Assembly: GCF_016863135.1 (NCBI RefSeq)
Contig: NZ_BOOH01000030.1
Coordinates: 1-44,167 of the forward strand
Length of the DNA stretch: 44,167 bases
Direction: 5' to 3'
Source: Planobispora longispora
GTDB lineage: Bacteria; Actinomycetota; Actinomycetes; Streptosporangiales; Streptosporangiaceae
Shown: piece after piece, positions 32,913 through 40,479 of the stretch
Layout of the letters: every line of letters begins with the position of its first letter
How positions within the stretch are numbered: the first letter of the stretch is position 1
The notes under the pieces: generated by a model
The model's input: only the letters and a program-made list of their open reading frames with translations
The model's database searches: none
Told to the model about the DNA's origin: nothing
Program-made: the position numbers and the translations under genes

Positions 32913-33164
32913 TCAGGCGGCGCCCTCGAGGAGGCGCTTGACCTCCGTGACCGGGGGGTTGGTCAGGGCGATCGGGCCGGACGAGGAGTGCACGACGACC
33001 GTGGGCACGGTCTGGTTGCCGTTGTTGACGCTCATGACGAACTCGGCCGCGTCGGGGTTCCGCTCGATGTCGATCTCCTCGAAGGCGATGCCCTCGCGGG
33101 TGAGCTGGGCCTTCAGCCGCCTGCAGGGGCCGCACCACGTGGTGGTGTAAACGGTGAGCGCCAT
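32913..33164 (-). CDS. mrx1: Mycoredoxin, glutaredoxin-like
   Basis: This 83-residue thioredoxin-fold protein would reduce mycothiol-mixed disulfides in the cytoplasm. The strand MALTVYTTTW leads to the active site WCGPC; TVPTVVV carries the conserved cis-proline. The redox motif is CGPC where many mycoredoxins have CGYC. The ATG at 33164 gives the normal family length; an in-frame upstream start (33227) would add an atypical tail. The gene lies between nudC and uvrD2, the order seen in M. tuberculosis (Rv3199c, Rv3198A, Rv3198c), which supports mycoredoxin over a plain thioredoxin-like protein. Confidence 0.87.
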   Translation of the reverse strand: MALTVYTTTWCGPCRRLKAQLTREGIAFEEIDIERNPDAAEFVMSVNNGNQTVPTVVVHSSSGPIALTNPPVTEVKRLLEGAA

Positions 33165-33300
33165 GTCGTTGAATATCCCCTCGTACGATGTTCGGCGGTC
33201 ATTGCCAACACGTGGAGCGCCGTACATCTTCCCGATGCCCGAAAGAGATCTCTCCGCGCGGAGGAGCCCTTCCGGAGAGGGCCTGAACCGGGAGAGCCCA

Positions 33301-33403
33301 GGTCGGAGAACCCGGTCCGGAGCGACCGGTCCGGAGCGACCCGGCTGAGCCGGCTGAGCCGGCCGGCTCGGTCGGAGCGGCCCGGTCAGAGCGGCCCGGT
33401 CAG
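33301..33403. repeat. Cluster of short CGGAGCG-type tandem repeats
   Basis: Units of 9-15 bases such as GGTCCGGAGCGACC, GGCTGAGCC and GGTCGGAGCGGCCC follow each other up to the esterase stop codon. The core is the same as at 32861-32902 and 3392-3427. Confidence 0.65.
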
Positions 33404-34383
33404 AGCAGCTTCTCCGCGACCCACGTCTGGACCTTCTCCGCCACGCCCGGCAGCCGGTAGAGCGGCGCGCTGTGATCGATGCCCGGTTCGGTGAGGACGG
33501 TCATCTGGACGCCGACCTGGCGCAGGCGGGCCTGGAGCTGGGTGCTGTGGACGGGAGGCACGAACTCGTTCTCCGCGTGCACGCTCAGGATGGGGGCGTC
33601 GCCCCGGCTCGCGTGCTCGGGGACCTCCATGCTCTGCCAGATCCTGGCGCACTTGCCGGACGGCCCGCAGCCGCCGGCGAGCCGGATGGCGGCCGTGCGC
33701 AGCCTGCGCTTGTCGGGGTCGGCGCTCTCGGCCCCCTCGATGTACGCCGTGAGCGGGGAGACCACGGGGGAGATCCCGACCACGCCCTTCAGCCCGGGCA
33801 GGCCGCCGGTCTTGTAGGTGCCGACCGCGGTGGCGAGGTGGCCGCCCGCGGAGAAGCCGATGACCACGTAGTTGTTCGGGTTGAAGGACCACAGCGCCGA
33901 GTGCCGCCGGGCGGTGGCGATGGCGTCGAAGGCGTCGACGCGCTGGGCGGGCCACGACGCGTCGCCGGAGAGACGGTAGTTGATGTTGAAGACCGTGTAG
34001 CCCAGCTCGGCGTAGCTCCGGCTGATCTCGGTCATGTACTTCTTGTCCCCGGAGGACCACCAGCCGCCGTGGATCAGGAAGACGCCCGGCCTCCGCAGGT
34101 CGTCGGGCTGGTACCAGACGTCCATGCGCTGGCGGGAGTGCGAGCCGTACGCGACCGTGTCGATGACCGTGCCCTGCGGGGCGGGCTCGGAGGTGGGGGC
34201 GGACGTGGGCGTGGGGGTGGGGGTCGGCGTCGGGGCGGGCGTGGGAGCCGGGTCGCCCACGGCAGCCGACACGCCGGTGGAAGAGGTGAGGGAGCCTTCT
34301 CCGGACGAGGCCGCGTGCACCCCGGAGGGCGCGAGCACCAGCGTCGCAAGAGCGAGCGCGCCTACGGTCGCCGCAGTTCGCAC
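33400..34383 (-). CDS. Secreted alpha/beta hydrolase (BD-FAE/esterase-like)
   Basis: This 327-residue exported hydrolase has a signal peptide (to about VHAAS, residue 26), a Pro-Thr linker (about 45-65, PTPAPTPTPTPTPTSAPTS) and a hydrolase domain. The oxyanion motif is HGGWW (105-109), the nucleophile Ser178 lies in GFSAGGHLA, and His304 is in GIDHSAP. The acid position is unusual: where HGxxDxxVP is expected it reads HAENEFVPP, so Glu271 or Glu273 would have to replace the Asp. AGGAAG precedes the GTG start. It is divergent from uvrD2. Substrates may be small esters or polysaccharide acyl groups. Confidence 0.85.
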   Translation of the reverse strand: MRTAATVGALALATLVLAPSGVHAASSGEGSLTSSTGVSAAVGDPAPTPAPTPTPTPTPTSAPTSEPAPQGTVIDTVAYGSHSRQRMDVWYQPDDLRRPGVFLIHGGWWSSGDKKYMTEISRSYAELGYTVFNINYRLSGDASWPAQRVDAFDAIATARRHSALWSFNPNNYVVIGFSAGGHLATAVGTYKTGGLPGLKGVVGISPVVSPLTAYIEGAESADPDKRRLRTAAIRLAGGCGPSGKCARIWQSMEVPEHASRGDAPILSVHAENEFVPPVHSTQLQARLRQVGVQMTVLTEPGIDHSAPLYRLPGVAEKVQTWVAEKLL

Positions 34384-34559
34384 GGACTCTCTTCCTTTCC
34401 CCGGGGTTTGGTTCGCACCTATTGTGGAGTAAAGGACCCTGTTTGCGCATCTCAGCGGTTATCCAAGTGAACAACGGTACGGTGCCAGAATGGGCGAAGC
34501 TTGGCCGGTGACTGGAAAAATGGTTCCGCCCGGACCGTCGATGAGCGCTAAGGAGTCCC

Positions 34560-36629
34560 ATGGAGCCCGCTGACGTTCTGGCGGGGCTGGACCCCGAGCA
34601 GCGCGAGGTCGCCGAGGCGGTGCGCGGTCCGGTCTGTGTCCTCGCAGGTGCGGGCACCGGGAAGACGAGGGCGATCACCCACCGCATCGCGCATGCCGTG
34701 CGCAGCGGGGCGGTCGACGCCCAGGGCGTGCTGGCCGTGACATTCACCACACGGGCGGCCGGAGAGCTGCGGCAGCGGTTGCGCGAGCTCGGCACGCCCG
34801 GGGTGCAGGCGCGCACCTTCCACGCCGCGGCCCTGCGCCAGCTCACCTACTTCTGGCCCCGCGTCATCGGCGGCGACCCGCCCGCGGTGATCGAGTCGAA
34901 GCTGCCGCTGCTGATCGGCGCGTGCCGCCAGATCGGCCGGGACCTCGAACGTTCGGAGCTGCGCGACGTCGCCTCCGAGATCGAGTGGGCCAAGGTCACC
35001 CAGACCGGCCCGGAAGACTACGTCGAGGCCGCCAGGAAGGCGCACCGGACCCCGCCGATCCCGGCCGAGGAGGTGGTCCGCCTCTACGACGCCTACGAGA
35101 TCATCCGCCGCGAGCGGCACCTGGTCGACTTCGAGACCATCCTGGAGCTCACCGCCGCCCTGATGACCGAGCACCGCGAGGTGGCCACCCAGATCCGCCA
35201 GCAGTACCGCTACTTCGTCGTCGACGAGTACCAGGACGTCAACCCCCTGCAGAAGCTGCTGCTCGACACCTGGCTCGGCGGCCGGGACGACCTGTGCGTG
35301 GTCGGCGACCCCAACCAGACGATCTACTCCTTCACCGGCGCCACCCCCCGCTACCTGACCAACTTCCCCGTCGAGCACCCCGACGCCGCCGTGATCAAGC
35401 TGGTCCGCGACTACCGCTCCACGCCCCAGGTCGTCTCCCTGGCCAACCGTGTCCTGTCCGCGGCGCGGACCCCGCACCGGCTCGCCCTGATCGCCCAGCG
35501 CCCGGACGGCCCCGAGCCGGTCTTCAGCGAGTACGACGACGAGACCGCCGAGGCCGAGGGCGTGGCGCGCGCCGTGCGCAGGCTCGCCGACGACGGCGTC
35601 CCGCTGCGGGAGATCGCCGTGCTGTTCCGGGTCAACGCCCAGTCCGAGGCCTACGAGCAGGCCTTCGCCCGGGCGGCCGTCCCCTACCTGGTGCGCGGCG
35701 CCGACCGGTTCTTCGAGCGGCCGGAGGTCCGCCAGGCGGTCGTGCTGCTGCGCGGGGCGGCCCGCTCGGCCGGGGCCGACGACGAGCTGGCCCCGACCGT
35801 CCACCACATCCTCGCCGGCGTCGGCCTGACCCCCGAGGCTCCCGGCGGGGGCAAGGCCCGCGAGAAGTGGGAGTCGCTGAAGGCGCTGGCCGACCTGGCC
35901 GAGGACATGGCGGCCGAGGGCGCCGACCTCGCCGGCTTCGTCGCCGAACTGGAGCGGCGGGCCAGCGAGCAGCACGCGCCGCCGGTCGAAGGCGTGACGC
36001 TGGCCTCTCTCCACGCGGCCAAGGGCCTGGAGTGGGACGCGGTCTTCCTGGTCGGCGTCACCGACGGCATGCTGCCGATCGTCTACGCGGAGACTCCCGA
36101 CCAGATCGAGGAGGAGCGCCGCCTGCTGTACGTGGGCGTCACCCGGGCCAGGGTCCACCTGGAGCTGTCGTGGGCACTGGCCCGCTCCCCGGGCGGGCGC
36201 CGCTCCCGCCGGCCCTCCCGCTTCCTCGACGGGCTCACCGGCCGCCCCGCCGCCAAGAGCCGTCCCTCCTCGGCCGCCCCCGGTCAGCGCCGTACGGCCG
36301 CCGGCCCGGTAAGCTGCCGGGTCTGCGCCAAGACCCTGGCCACCGCGGCCGAGCAGAAGCTCGGCCGGTGCGCCACCTGCCCCGTCGACTACGACGAGGC
36401 TCTGCTGGAGAACCTCAAGACCTGGCGGACGGCCGTCGCCAAGGAGGCCAAGGTCCCGGCCTACGTGGTCTTCACCGACGTCACCCTCCAGGCGATCGCC
36501 GAGCGGGTGCCGACCTCCGAGCAGGACCTGCTGGCGATCGCCGGGGTCGGGCGCGTCAAACTGGAGCGGTACGGCGATGCGGTGCTCGGCCTGTGCCGGG
36601 CCGCCGGGTATGGAACGGAGTCTGCGTGA
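34560..36629 (+). CDS. uvrD2: ATP-dependent DNA helicase UvrD2
   Basis: This 689-residue superfamily 1A 3'-to-5' helicase has Walker A GAGTGKT (30-36), VVDEYQDVNPLQ, GDPNQTIYSFTGA, and the motif V/VI segments TLASLHAAKGLEWDAVF and RRLLYVGVTRAR. After the motor come a four-cysteine zinc motif (Cys586, Cys589, Cys604, Cys607) and an HRDC domain (about 610-689), the combination that defines UvrD2 and separates it from UvrD1. The stop overlaps the GTG of tesB by four bases. It is likely essential or important in DNA repair and replication, as in mycobacteria. Confidence 0.94.
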   Translation: MEPADVLAGLDPEQREVAEAVRGPVCVLAGAGTGKTRAITHRIAHAVRSGAVDAQGVLAVTFTTRAAGELRQRLRELGTPGVQARTFHAAALRQLTYFWPRVIGGDPPAVIESKLPLLIGACRQIGRDLERSELRDVASEIEWAKVTQTGPEDYVEAARKAHRTPPIPAEEVVRLYDAYEIIRRERHLVDFETILELTAALMTEHREVATQIRQQYRYFVVDEYQDVNPLQKLLLDTWLGGRDDLCVVGDPNQTIYSFTGATPRYLTNFPVEHPDAAVIKLVRDYRSTPQVVSLANRVLSAARTPHRLALIAQRPDGPEPVFSEYDDETAEAEGVARAVRRLADDGVPLREIAVLFRVNAQSEAYEQAFARAAVPYLVRGADRFFERPEVRQAVVLLRGAARSAGADDELAPTVHHILAGVGLTPEAPGGGKAREKWESLKALADLAEDMAAEGADLAGFVAELERRASEQHAPPVEGVTLASLHAAKGLEWDAVFLVGVTDGMLPIVYAETPDQIEEERRLLYVGVTRARVHLELSWALARSPGGRRSRRPSRFLDGLTGRPAAKSRPSSAAPGQRRTAAGPVSCRVCAKTLATAAEQKLGRCATCPVDYDEALLENLKTWRTAVAKEAKVPAYVVFTDVTLQAIAERVPTSEQDLLAIAGVGRVKLERYGDAVLGLCRAAGYGTESA

Positions 36630-37492
36630 ACGAGGCGCTCAAGGAGCTGCTCGACCTGCTCGACCTGGAGCAGATCGAACTCGACATCTTCAGGGGCCGC
36701 AGCCCCGAGGAGCGCATCCAGCGCGTCTTCGGGGGGCAGGTGGCCGCCCAGGCGCTGGTGGCGGCGGGCCGTACGGTCCCGTCGGACCGGCACGTGCACT
36801 CGCTGCACGCCTACTTCATCCGGCCGGGCGACCCGTCGATCCCCATCGTCTACAACGTGGAGCGGGTCCGGGACGGCCGGTCCTTCACCACCCGCAGGGT
36901 CGTGGCCGTCCAGCACGGCAAGGCGATCTTCACGATGTCGGCCTCCTTCCACATCCCGGAGAACGGGGTCGAGCACCAGGCGTCGGCGATGCCCGAGGTC
37001 ACCGCGCCGGAGGACCTGCCCATGTTCCGCGAGCGGATGCGCGAGGTGCTGGGTGAGGACCCCTCGTGGCGCGACTGGCTGAGCAAGCCGCGGCCGGTGG
37101 ACATCCGCTACGTGACCCCGCTCACCTGGGAGGCGCACCGCGATCCGGAGCTGCGCGGCGCGGAGACGAACGTGTGGTTCCGCTACGACGCGGAGCTGCC
37201 CGACGACCCGCTGCTCCACGTGGTGCTGGCCGCCTACGCCTCCGACTTCACCCTGGTGGACACCGTGCTGCTGACCCACGGCCTGGCATGGGGCGCCTCC
37301 AACGTGGCCGGGGCCTCGCTGGACCACGCCATGTGGTTCCACCGGCCGCTGCGCGCCGACGACTGGGTGCTGTACGCCCAGGAGTCGCCGTGGTCGGGCG
37401 GGGCGCGGGGGCTCGCCCGCGGACAGATGTTCACCCGGTCCGGAGAACTGGCGGTGTCCGTGGTGCAGGAGGCGATGATCCGCGTTCTGTGA
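36626..37492 (+). CDS. tesB: Acyl-CoA thioesterase II (TesB)
   Basis: This 288-residue double-hotdog enzyme hydrolyses medium and long acyl-CoA to free acid and CoA. The N-terminal hotdog contains FGGQVAAQALVAAG and HSLHAYFIRPGDP; the C-terminal one contains AAYASDFTLVDTVL (catalytic Asp), LDHAMWFHRP and GLARGQMFTRSG with the catalytic Gln. It overlaps uvrD2 by GTGA and is likely co-transcribed. The uvrD2-tesB pairing is an accessory feature; in mycobacteria uvrD2 is next to whiB7. The length is normal. Confidence 0.92.
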   Translation: MNEALKELLDLLDLEQIELDIFRGRSPEERIQRVFGGQVAAQALVAAGRTVPSDRHVHSLHAYFIRPGDPSIPIVYNVERVRDGRSFTTRRVVAVQHGKAIFTMSASFHIPENGVEHQASAMPEVTAPEDLPMFRERMREVLGEDPSWRDWLSKPRPVDIRYVTPLTWEAHRDPELRGAETNVWFRYDAELPDDPLLHVVLAAYASDFTLVDTVLLTHGLAWGASNVAGASLDHAMWFHRPLRADDWVLYAQESPWSGGARGLARGQMFTRSGELAVSVVQEAMIRVL

Positions 37493-37516
37493 CCCGTGAT
37501 CGGCGTTCTGTAGTCC

Positions 37517-37542
37517 GTAAAACTGCAGGTAGAAAATATGTT
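37517..37542 (+). promoter_or_regulatory. Candidate whiB7 promoter (AT-rich patch with -10)
   Basis: An AT-rich patch includes AGAAAA directly followed by TATGTT (37537-37542). WhiB7-dependent promoters carry an A/T run just upstream of the -10, which suggests autoregulation. No convincing -35 was seen. Confidence 0.4.
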
Positions 37543-37628
37543 GCCCCTTCCCGCTCGCGGGTTTAGGGTCATGGTCAAGCGAGTCGGACGCTCCTGTCCG
37601 GCGATCTACGAATGGAGGTGAGTCCGCT

Positions 37629-37934
37629 GTGAAGAGCCTGATTATGCAGATGCCGGCCCTGACGGGGCTCGCTTCCGCATGCACTGGCACCACCCTGCCC
37701 ACCGCTCGACGCCGGGTCGTCCTCACGGATGCCGTGGCCGCTCAGCTCCGGCAGGAGAAGTCTGTCCTCTTCCAGATCCAGGCCAGCCGCAAGGCCGTCC
37801 GCCCCGCCTACCCGGCGACGGACGTCCCGGCTGCCCCGATGGCGGAAGCCGGCGGCGATGCACAGCAGACCAAGCACATCGGAAACGGTGGGCTGCGCGG
37901 TCCGCAACCCTGGAGGCACCCTCAGGTCACATGA
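37629..37934 (+). CDS. Upstream ORF in the whiB7 leader
   Basis: The 101-codon frame starts at a GTG with a very strong ribosome site (GGAGGTGA, 7 bases upstream) and ends in TGA at 37932-37934, only 20 bases before the attenuator stem. Its product (KSLIMQMPALTGLASACTGT, then basic and Ala/Pro-rich sequence) has no recognised family or export signal. In mycobacteria and Streptomyces, whiB7/wblC expression depends on translation of such a leader ORF: slow translation prevents terminator formation. I infer the same role here. The peptide itself may have no function. An in-frame later start is possible. Confidence 0.6.
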   Translation: MKSLIMQMPALTGLASACTGTTLPTARRRVVLTDAVAAQLRQEKSVLFQIQASRKAVRPAYPATDVPAAPMAEAGGDAQQTKHIGNGGLRGPQPWRHPQVT

Positions 37935-37954
37935 CCTGAAAAGGGAGAGCCTTC

Positions 37955-37997
37955 AGGCCGCGGATCCGCAGACAGGATCCGCGGCCTTCTTGTTTGT
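37955..37997 (+). terminator. Intrinsic attenuator upstream of whiB7
   Basis: A perfect 13-bp stem (37955-37967 with 37975-37987), loop GCAGACA, is followed by TCTTGTTTGT. It stands 68 bases before the whiB7 ATG and just past the leader ORF, so it ends transcription before whiB7 unless an alternative fold forms. A smaller dyad (CAGGTC / GACCTG, 37923-37938) overlaps the leader ORF stop. Confidence 0.85.
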
Positions 37998-38064
37998 CGC
38001 GACATCCCTGACCCCCACCCACGAGGTAATCCAAAAGATCAACACCAAACGAGAGGTGACACAG

Positions 38065-38334
38065 ATGGGGGCCAAGACGGTCATGGACCTGATCGACGAA
38101 GCCACGATCCCCTGTCGTACCGACCCCGACCTCTGGTTCGCCGAGTCTCCGGAGGACGTGGAGTTCGCCAAGGCGCTCTGCGGAGACTGCCCGATCCAGC
38201 AGGCCTGCCTGGCCCGCGCGCTGGAGCGCGAGGAGCCGTGGGGCGTCTGGGGCGGCGAGCTCATCCTGCGGGGAGTCGTCGTTCCGCGGAAGCGTCCGCG
38301 CGGACGTCCCCGCAAGACCCCGGTCGCTGCCTGA
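38065..38334 (+). CDS. whiB7: WhiB7 redox-sensing transcription factor
   Basis: This 89-residue WhiB-family protein binds a 4Fe-4S cluster through Cys17, Cys39, Cys42 and Cys48 (CxxCxxxxxC). GVWGGE (60-65) is the turn that contacts the primary sigma factor, and the tail KRPRGRPRK is the AT-hook specific to WhiB7 (WblC). It would activate intrinsic antibiotic-resistance genes and itself when translation is inhibited. GAGAGGTGA before the ATG is a strong ribosome site. The leader ORF and attenuator upstream fit the known control. The ABC1 kinase gene downstream on the other strand is also its neighbour in M. tuberculosis. Confidence 0.95.
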   Translation: MGAKTVMDLIDEATIPCRTDPDLWFAESPEDVEFAKALCGDCPIQQACLARALEREEPWGVWGGELILRGVVVPRKRPRGRPRKTPVAA

Positions 38335-38389
38335 CAGACCGCATCCAACCAGCGAAGACTTCAGAACATTTCCGAAAGGACCACTTCCG

Positions 38390-38584
38390 ATGACGACCTT
38401 CACCAGCCGGAGCCTCGACGTCCCGTCTATTCACGAAGAACTGGTACGGGACCGAATACGTACGCTCCACCGTGAGGCCGAGGAGCACCGCCGCGCCGCG
38501 AGCATCATGCGCCTCCGGCGCGCCCGCCGCGACGTGGAGCGCGCCTCCGCCCGCCTGCGCCATGCGCTCATGAGCATGGTCTGA
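38390..38584 (+). CDS. Small basic helical protein
   Basis: This 64-residue protein is highly helical and rich in Arg, Glu and Ala (RIRTLHREAEEHRRAASIMR), with heptad-like spacing and no signal peptide. AAAGGA lies 10 bases before the ATG. It follows whiB7 by 55 bases on the same strand and may be co-induced with it. Basic helical proteins of this type are common in actinomycetes, but no function is assigned. Coding status is supported by the ribosome site and by regular third-position GC. Confidence 0.6.
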   Translation: MTTFTSRSLDVPSIHEELVRDRIRTLHREAEEHRRAASIMRLRRARRDVERASARLRHALMSMV

Positions 38585-38830
38585 GAGAACCGCCTGTAGC
38601 GGGATCCCCTCCCCGCCGCGTGACGCCCGGACGGCGTCGCGCGGCGGGGGAGGACCCCGGAGCCGGGCATGTTCCCCGGCGCCCCGGAGCCGGCCGCGTC
38701 CCCCGGGACGGGATCACACGAGATCCCGTCCCGGGGTCGACAACCGGCCTCCGGGACACGGGCTCGACGGAGCCCGGACGGCGCCCCGGGGAGATGCCTC
38801 CGGCGGGGCACACCGTGCCCCGAACCGATG

Positions 38831-38874
38831 ACGCCGAAGGGGCGGCCCGATCTTCCGGGCCGCCCCTTCGGCGT
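38831..38874. terminator. Very strong bidirectional hairpin
   Basis: A perfect 19-bp stem (38831-38849 with 38856-38874) with loop ATCTTC lies between the convergent whiB7-side genes and the ABC1 kinase gene. It is the only clear signal in the first part of the 475-base gap 38585-39059; the second part is repeat. Confidence 0.8.
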
Positions 38875-38922
38875 GTCTCCGTCTTCCCCGCGAACCAGAA
38901 CGTGCCGCTGACCGAGGGCTCC

Positions 38923-39057
38923 GCTCAGCCCGGAGCATGTCCTCCCGGGTGCCGCTCAGTCCGGAGCCGTTTCCCCGGCTGGGGGTCTGCTCAGTCCGGA
39001 GCCGTTTCCCCGGCTGGGGACCTGCTCAGTTCGGAGCGTGTCCTCGGCCGGAGGGCC
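38923..39057. repeat. Tandem repeat of about 35 bases past the ABC1 kinase gene
   Basis: Two nearly identical 35-base units (38954-38988 and 38989-39023) both begin GCTCAGTCCGGAGCCG. Diverged units flank them (38923-38953 and 39024-39057), and GCTCAG also spans the kinase stop codon, so the array seems to have grown from the gene end. Confidence 0.8.
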
Positions 39058-39059
39058 GC

Positions 39060-40424
39060 TCAGCTGGCGAGGGGCTCCTCCTGGAGATCGTCGGAGTCGT
39101 CGGGGTCGTCGGCGAAGCCGGGGACCCAGCGGATGACCTCGTCGCGGAAACGGGCGGTGGCGCCGAGCTGGCAGAGCACGCCGACGCCGGCCGCGTGCAC
39201 CCGGTGGATGAGGACGTAGGAGACCGGCAGGTTGAGCTGGCGCACCACGTTGCCGGGACGCAGGTCGGTCGCCGTGGCGGCCTGCTGCTGCAGCCATTCG
39301 CGGCTGAAGCTGAACTCCTCCACCGCGGTCGGTTCGACGTAGGGGGCCAGGAAGGCTCGCAGAGCCTCGGGGTCCACTTCGATGTGGGGGCGGATGAACC
39401 CCTCATCGCGCAGCCCCTCGATCACGGTCTCCATGTCACCCTGGTTGAAGATCCGGGTGAGCCTGCCGAAGACCGGCGGGTATCCCTCGGGCAGCCGGTT
39501 GACCGCGCCGAAGTCGAGCACGCACAGCCGCCCGTCCCCGGTGATCCGGAAGTTGCCCGGATGCGGGTCGGCGTGGAGCATGCCCACCCGGGACGGAGAG
39601 CAGAACAGGAAGCGGACGAACTGCAGGCCGGCGCGGTCGCGCTCGTCCTGGGTGCCGTTGGAGATGATCTGCGAGAGCGGGGTGCCGTCCACCCATTCGG
39701 AGACGAGCACCTGCTCGTTGGCGGCGATGACGTCGGGCACGAAGAAGTCGGGGTCGTCCTTGAACTCCAGGGCGAAGGCGTGCTGGGCCTCGGCCTCCCG
39801 CAGGTAGTCGAGCTCCTCGACGATCCGCTCGCGCAGCTCCGCGAGCACGGCCTTGATGTCGAGACCGGGCAGCAGCACCCCGAAGAGCTTGCCGAGGCGG
39901 GCGAGCTGGTTGAAGTCGGAGATCAGGGCCTTTCCGGCCCCCGGGTATTGGATCTTGACCGCGACGGTGCGCCCGTCGTGCCAGACGGCCTTGTGCACCT
40001 GGCCGATGGAGGCGGCGGCGGTCGGCAGGTCCTCGAACGACTGGAAGTGATCGCGCCAGTCGTCCCCGAGCTGCTCGGTGAGCACCTTGTGCACGGTCTT
40101 GGCCGGCAGCGGCGGGGCCGCGTCCTGGAGCTTGGTGAGGGTCGCCCGGTAGGGGCCGACGATCTCCGGGGGGAGGGCGGCCTCGAAGATGGACAGCGCC
40201 TGGCCGAGCTTCATCGCCCCGCCCTTGAGCTCGCCCAGCACCTTGAAGATCTGCTCTGCGGTGCGTTCCTGGATCTCCTGGGCGACGAGCTCGGCGGACC
40301 TGCCCCCGATGCGCTTGCCCAGACCCAGGGCGGTGCGCCCGGCGAACCCGATGGGCAGAGCCGCCAGCTTGGCGGAGCGTGTGACTGCGCGGCGCGGAAG
40401 GTCACTCACCTTGGTTCGCGGCAT
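39060..40424 (-). CDS. ABC1/UbiB-family atypical kinase
   Basis: This 454-residue protein-kinase-like ATPase has the ABC1 marks: KGGAMKLGQ (KxGQ), the Ala-rich loop [21 protein letters not shown] with the ATP lysine, [18 protein letters not shown] and VLDFGAV. No membrane segment is clear. Family members support isoprenoid quinone synthesis or related lipid processes; actinobacteria do not use ubiquinone, so the target here is open. It is the counterpart of M. tuberculosis Rv3197 beside whiB7. It follows the ThiF-like gene by 55 bases on the same strand and may share its transcript. Confidence 0.9.
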   Translation of the reverse strand: MPRTKVSDLPRRAVTRSAKLAALPIGFAGRTALGLGKRIGGRSAELVAQEIQERTAEQIFKVLGELKGGAMKLGQALSIFEAALPPEIVGPYRATLTKLQDAAPPLPAKTVHKVLTEQLGDDWRDHFQSFEDLPTAAASIGQVHKAVWHDGRTVAVKIQYPGAGKALISDFNQLARLGKLFGVLLPGLDIKAVLAELRERIVEELDYLREAEAQHAFALEFKDDPDFFVPDVIAANEQVLVSEWVDGTPLSQIISNGTQDERDRAGLQFVRFLFCSPSRVGMLHADPHPGNFRITGDGRLCVLDFGAVNRLPEGYPPVFGRLTRIFNQGDMETVIEGLRDEGFIRPHIEVDPEALRAFLAPYVEPTAVEEFSFSREWLQQQAATATDLRPGNVVRQLNLPVSYVLIHRVHAAGVGVLCQLGATARFRDEVIRWVPGFADDPDDSDDLQEEPLAS

Positions 40425-40479
40425 GCCCCCGTCAGCGAGACGCCGCTCCCTCCCTTCGTCGTGGTGGTTGTGGTGTCTG

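Noticed and set aside
38620-39059. Protein-coding gene in the gap between the small basic protein and the ABC1 kinase
   Set aside because: Open frames here run through a 19-bp hairpin and tandem repeats, lack ribosome sites and give low-complexity translations.
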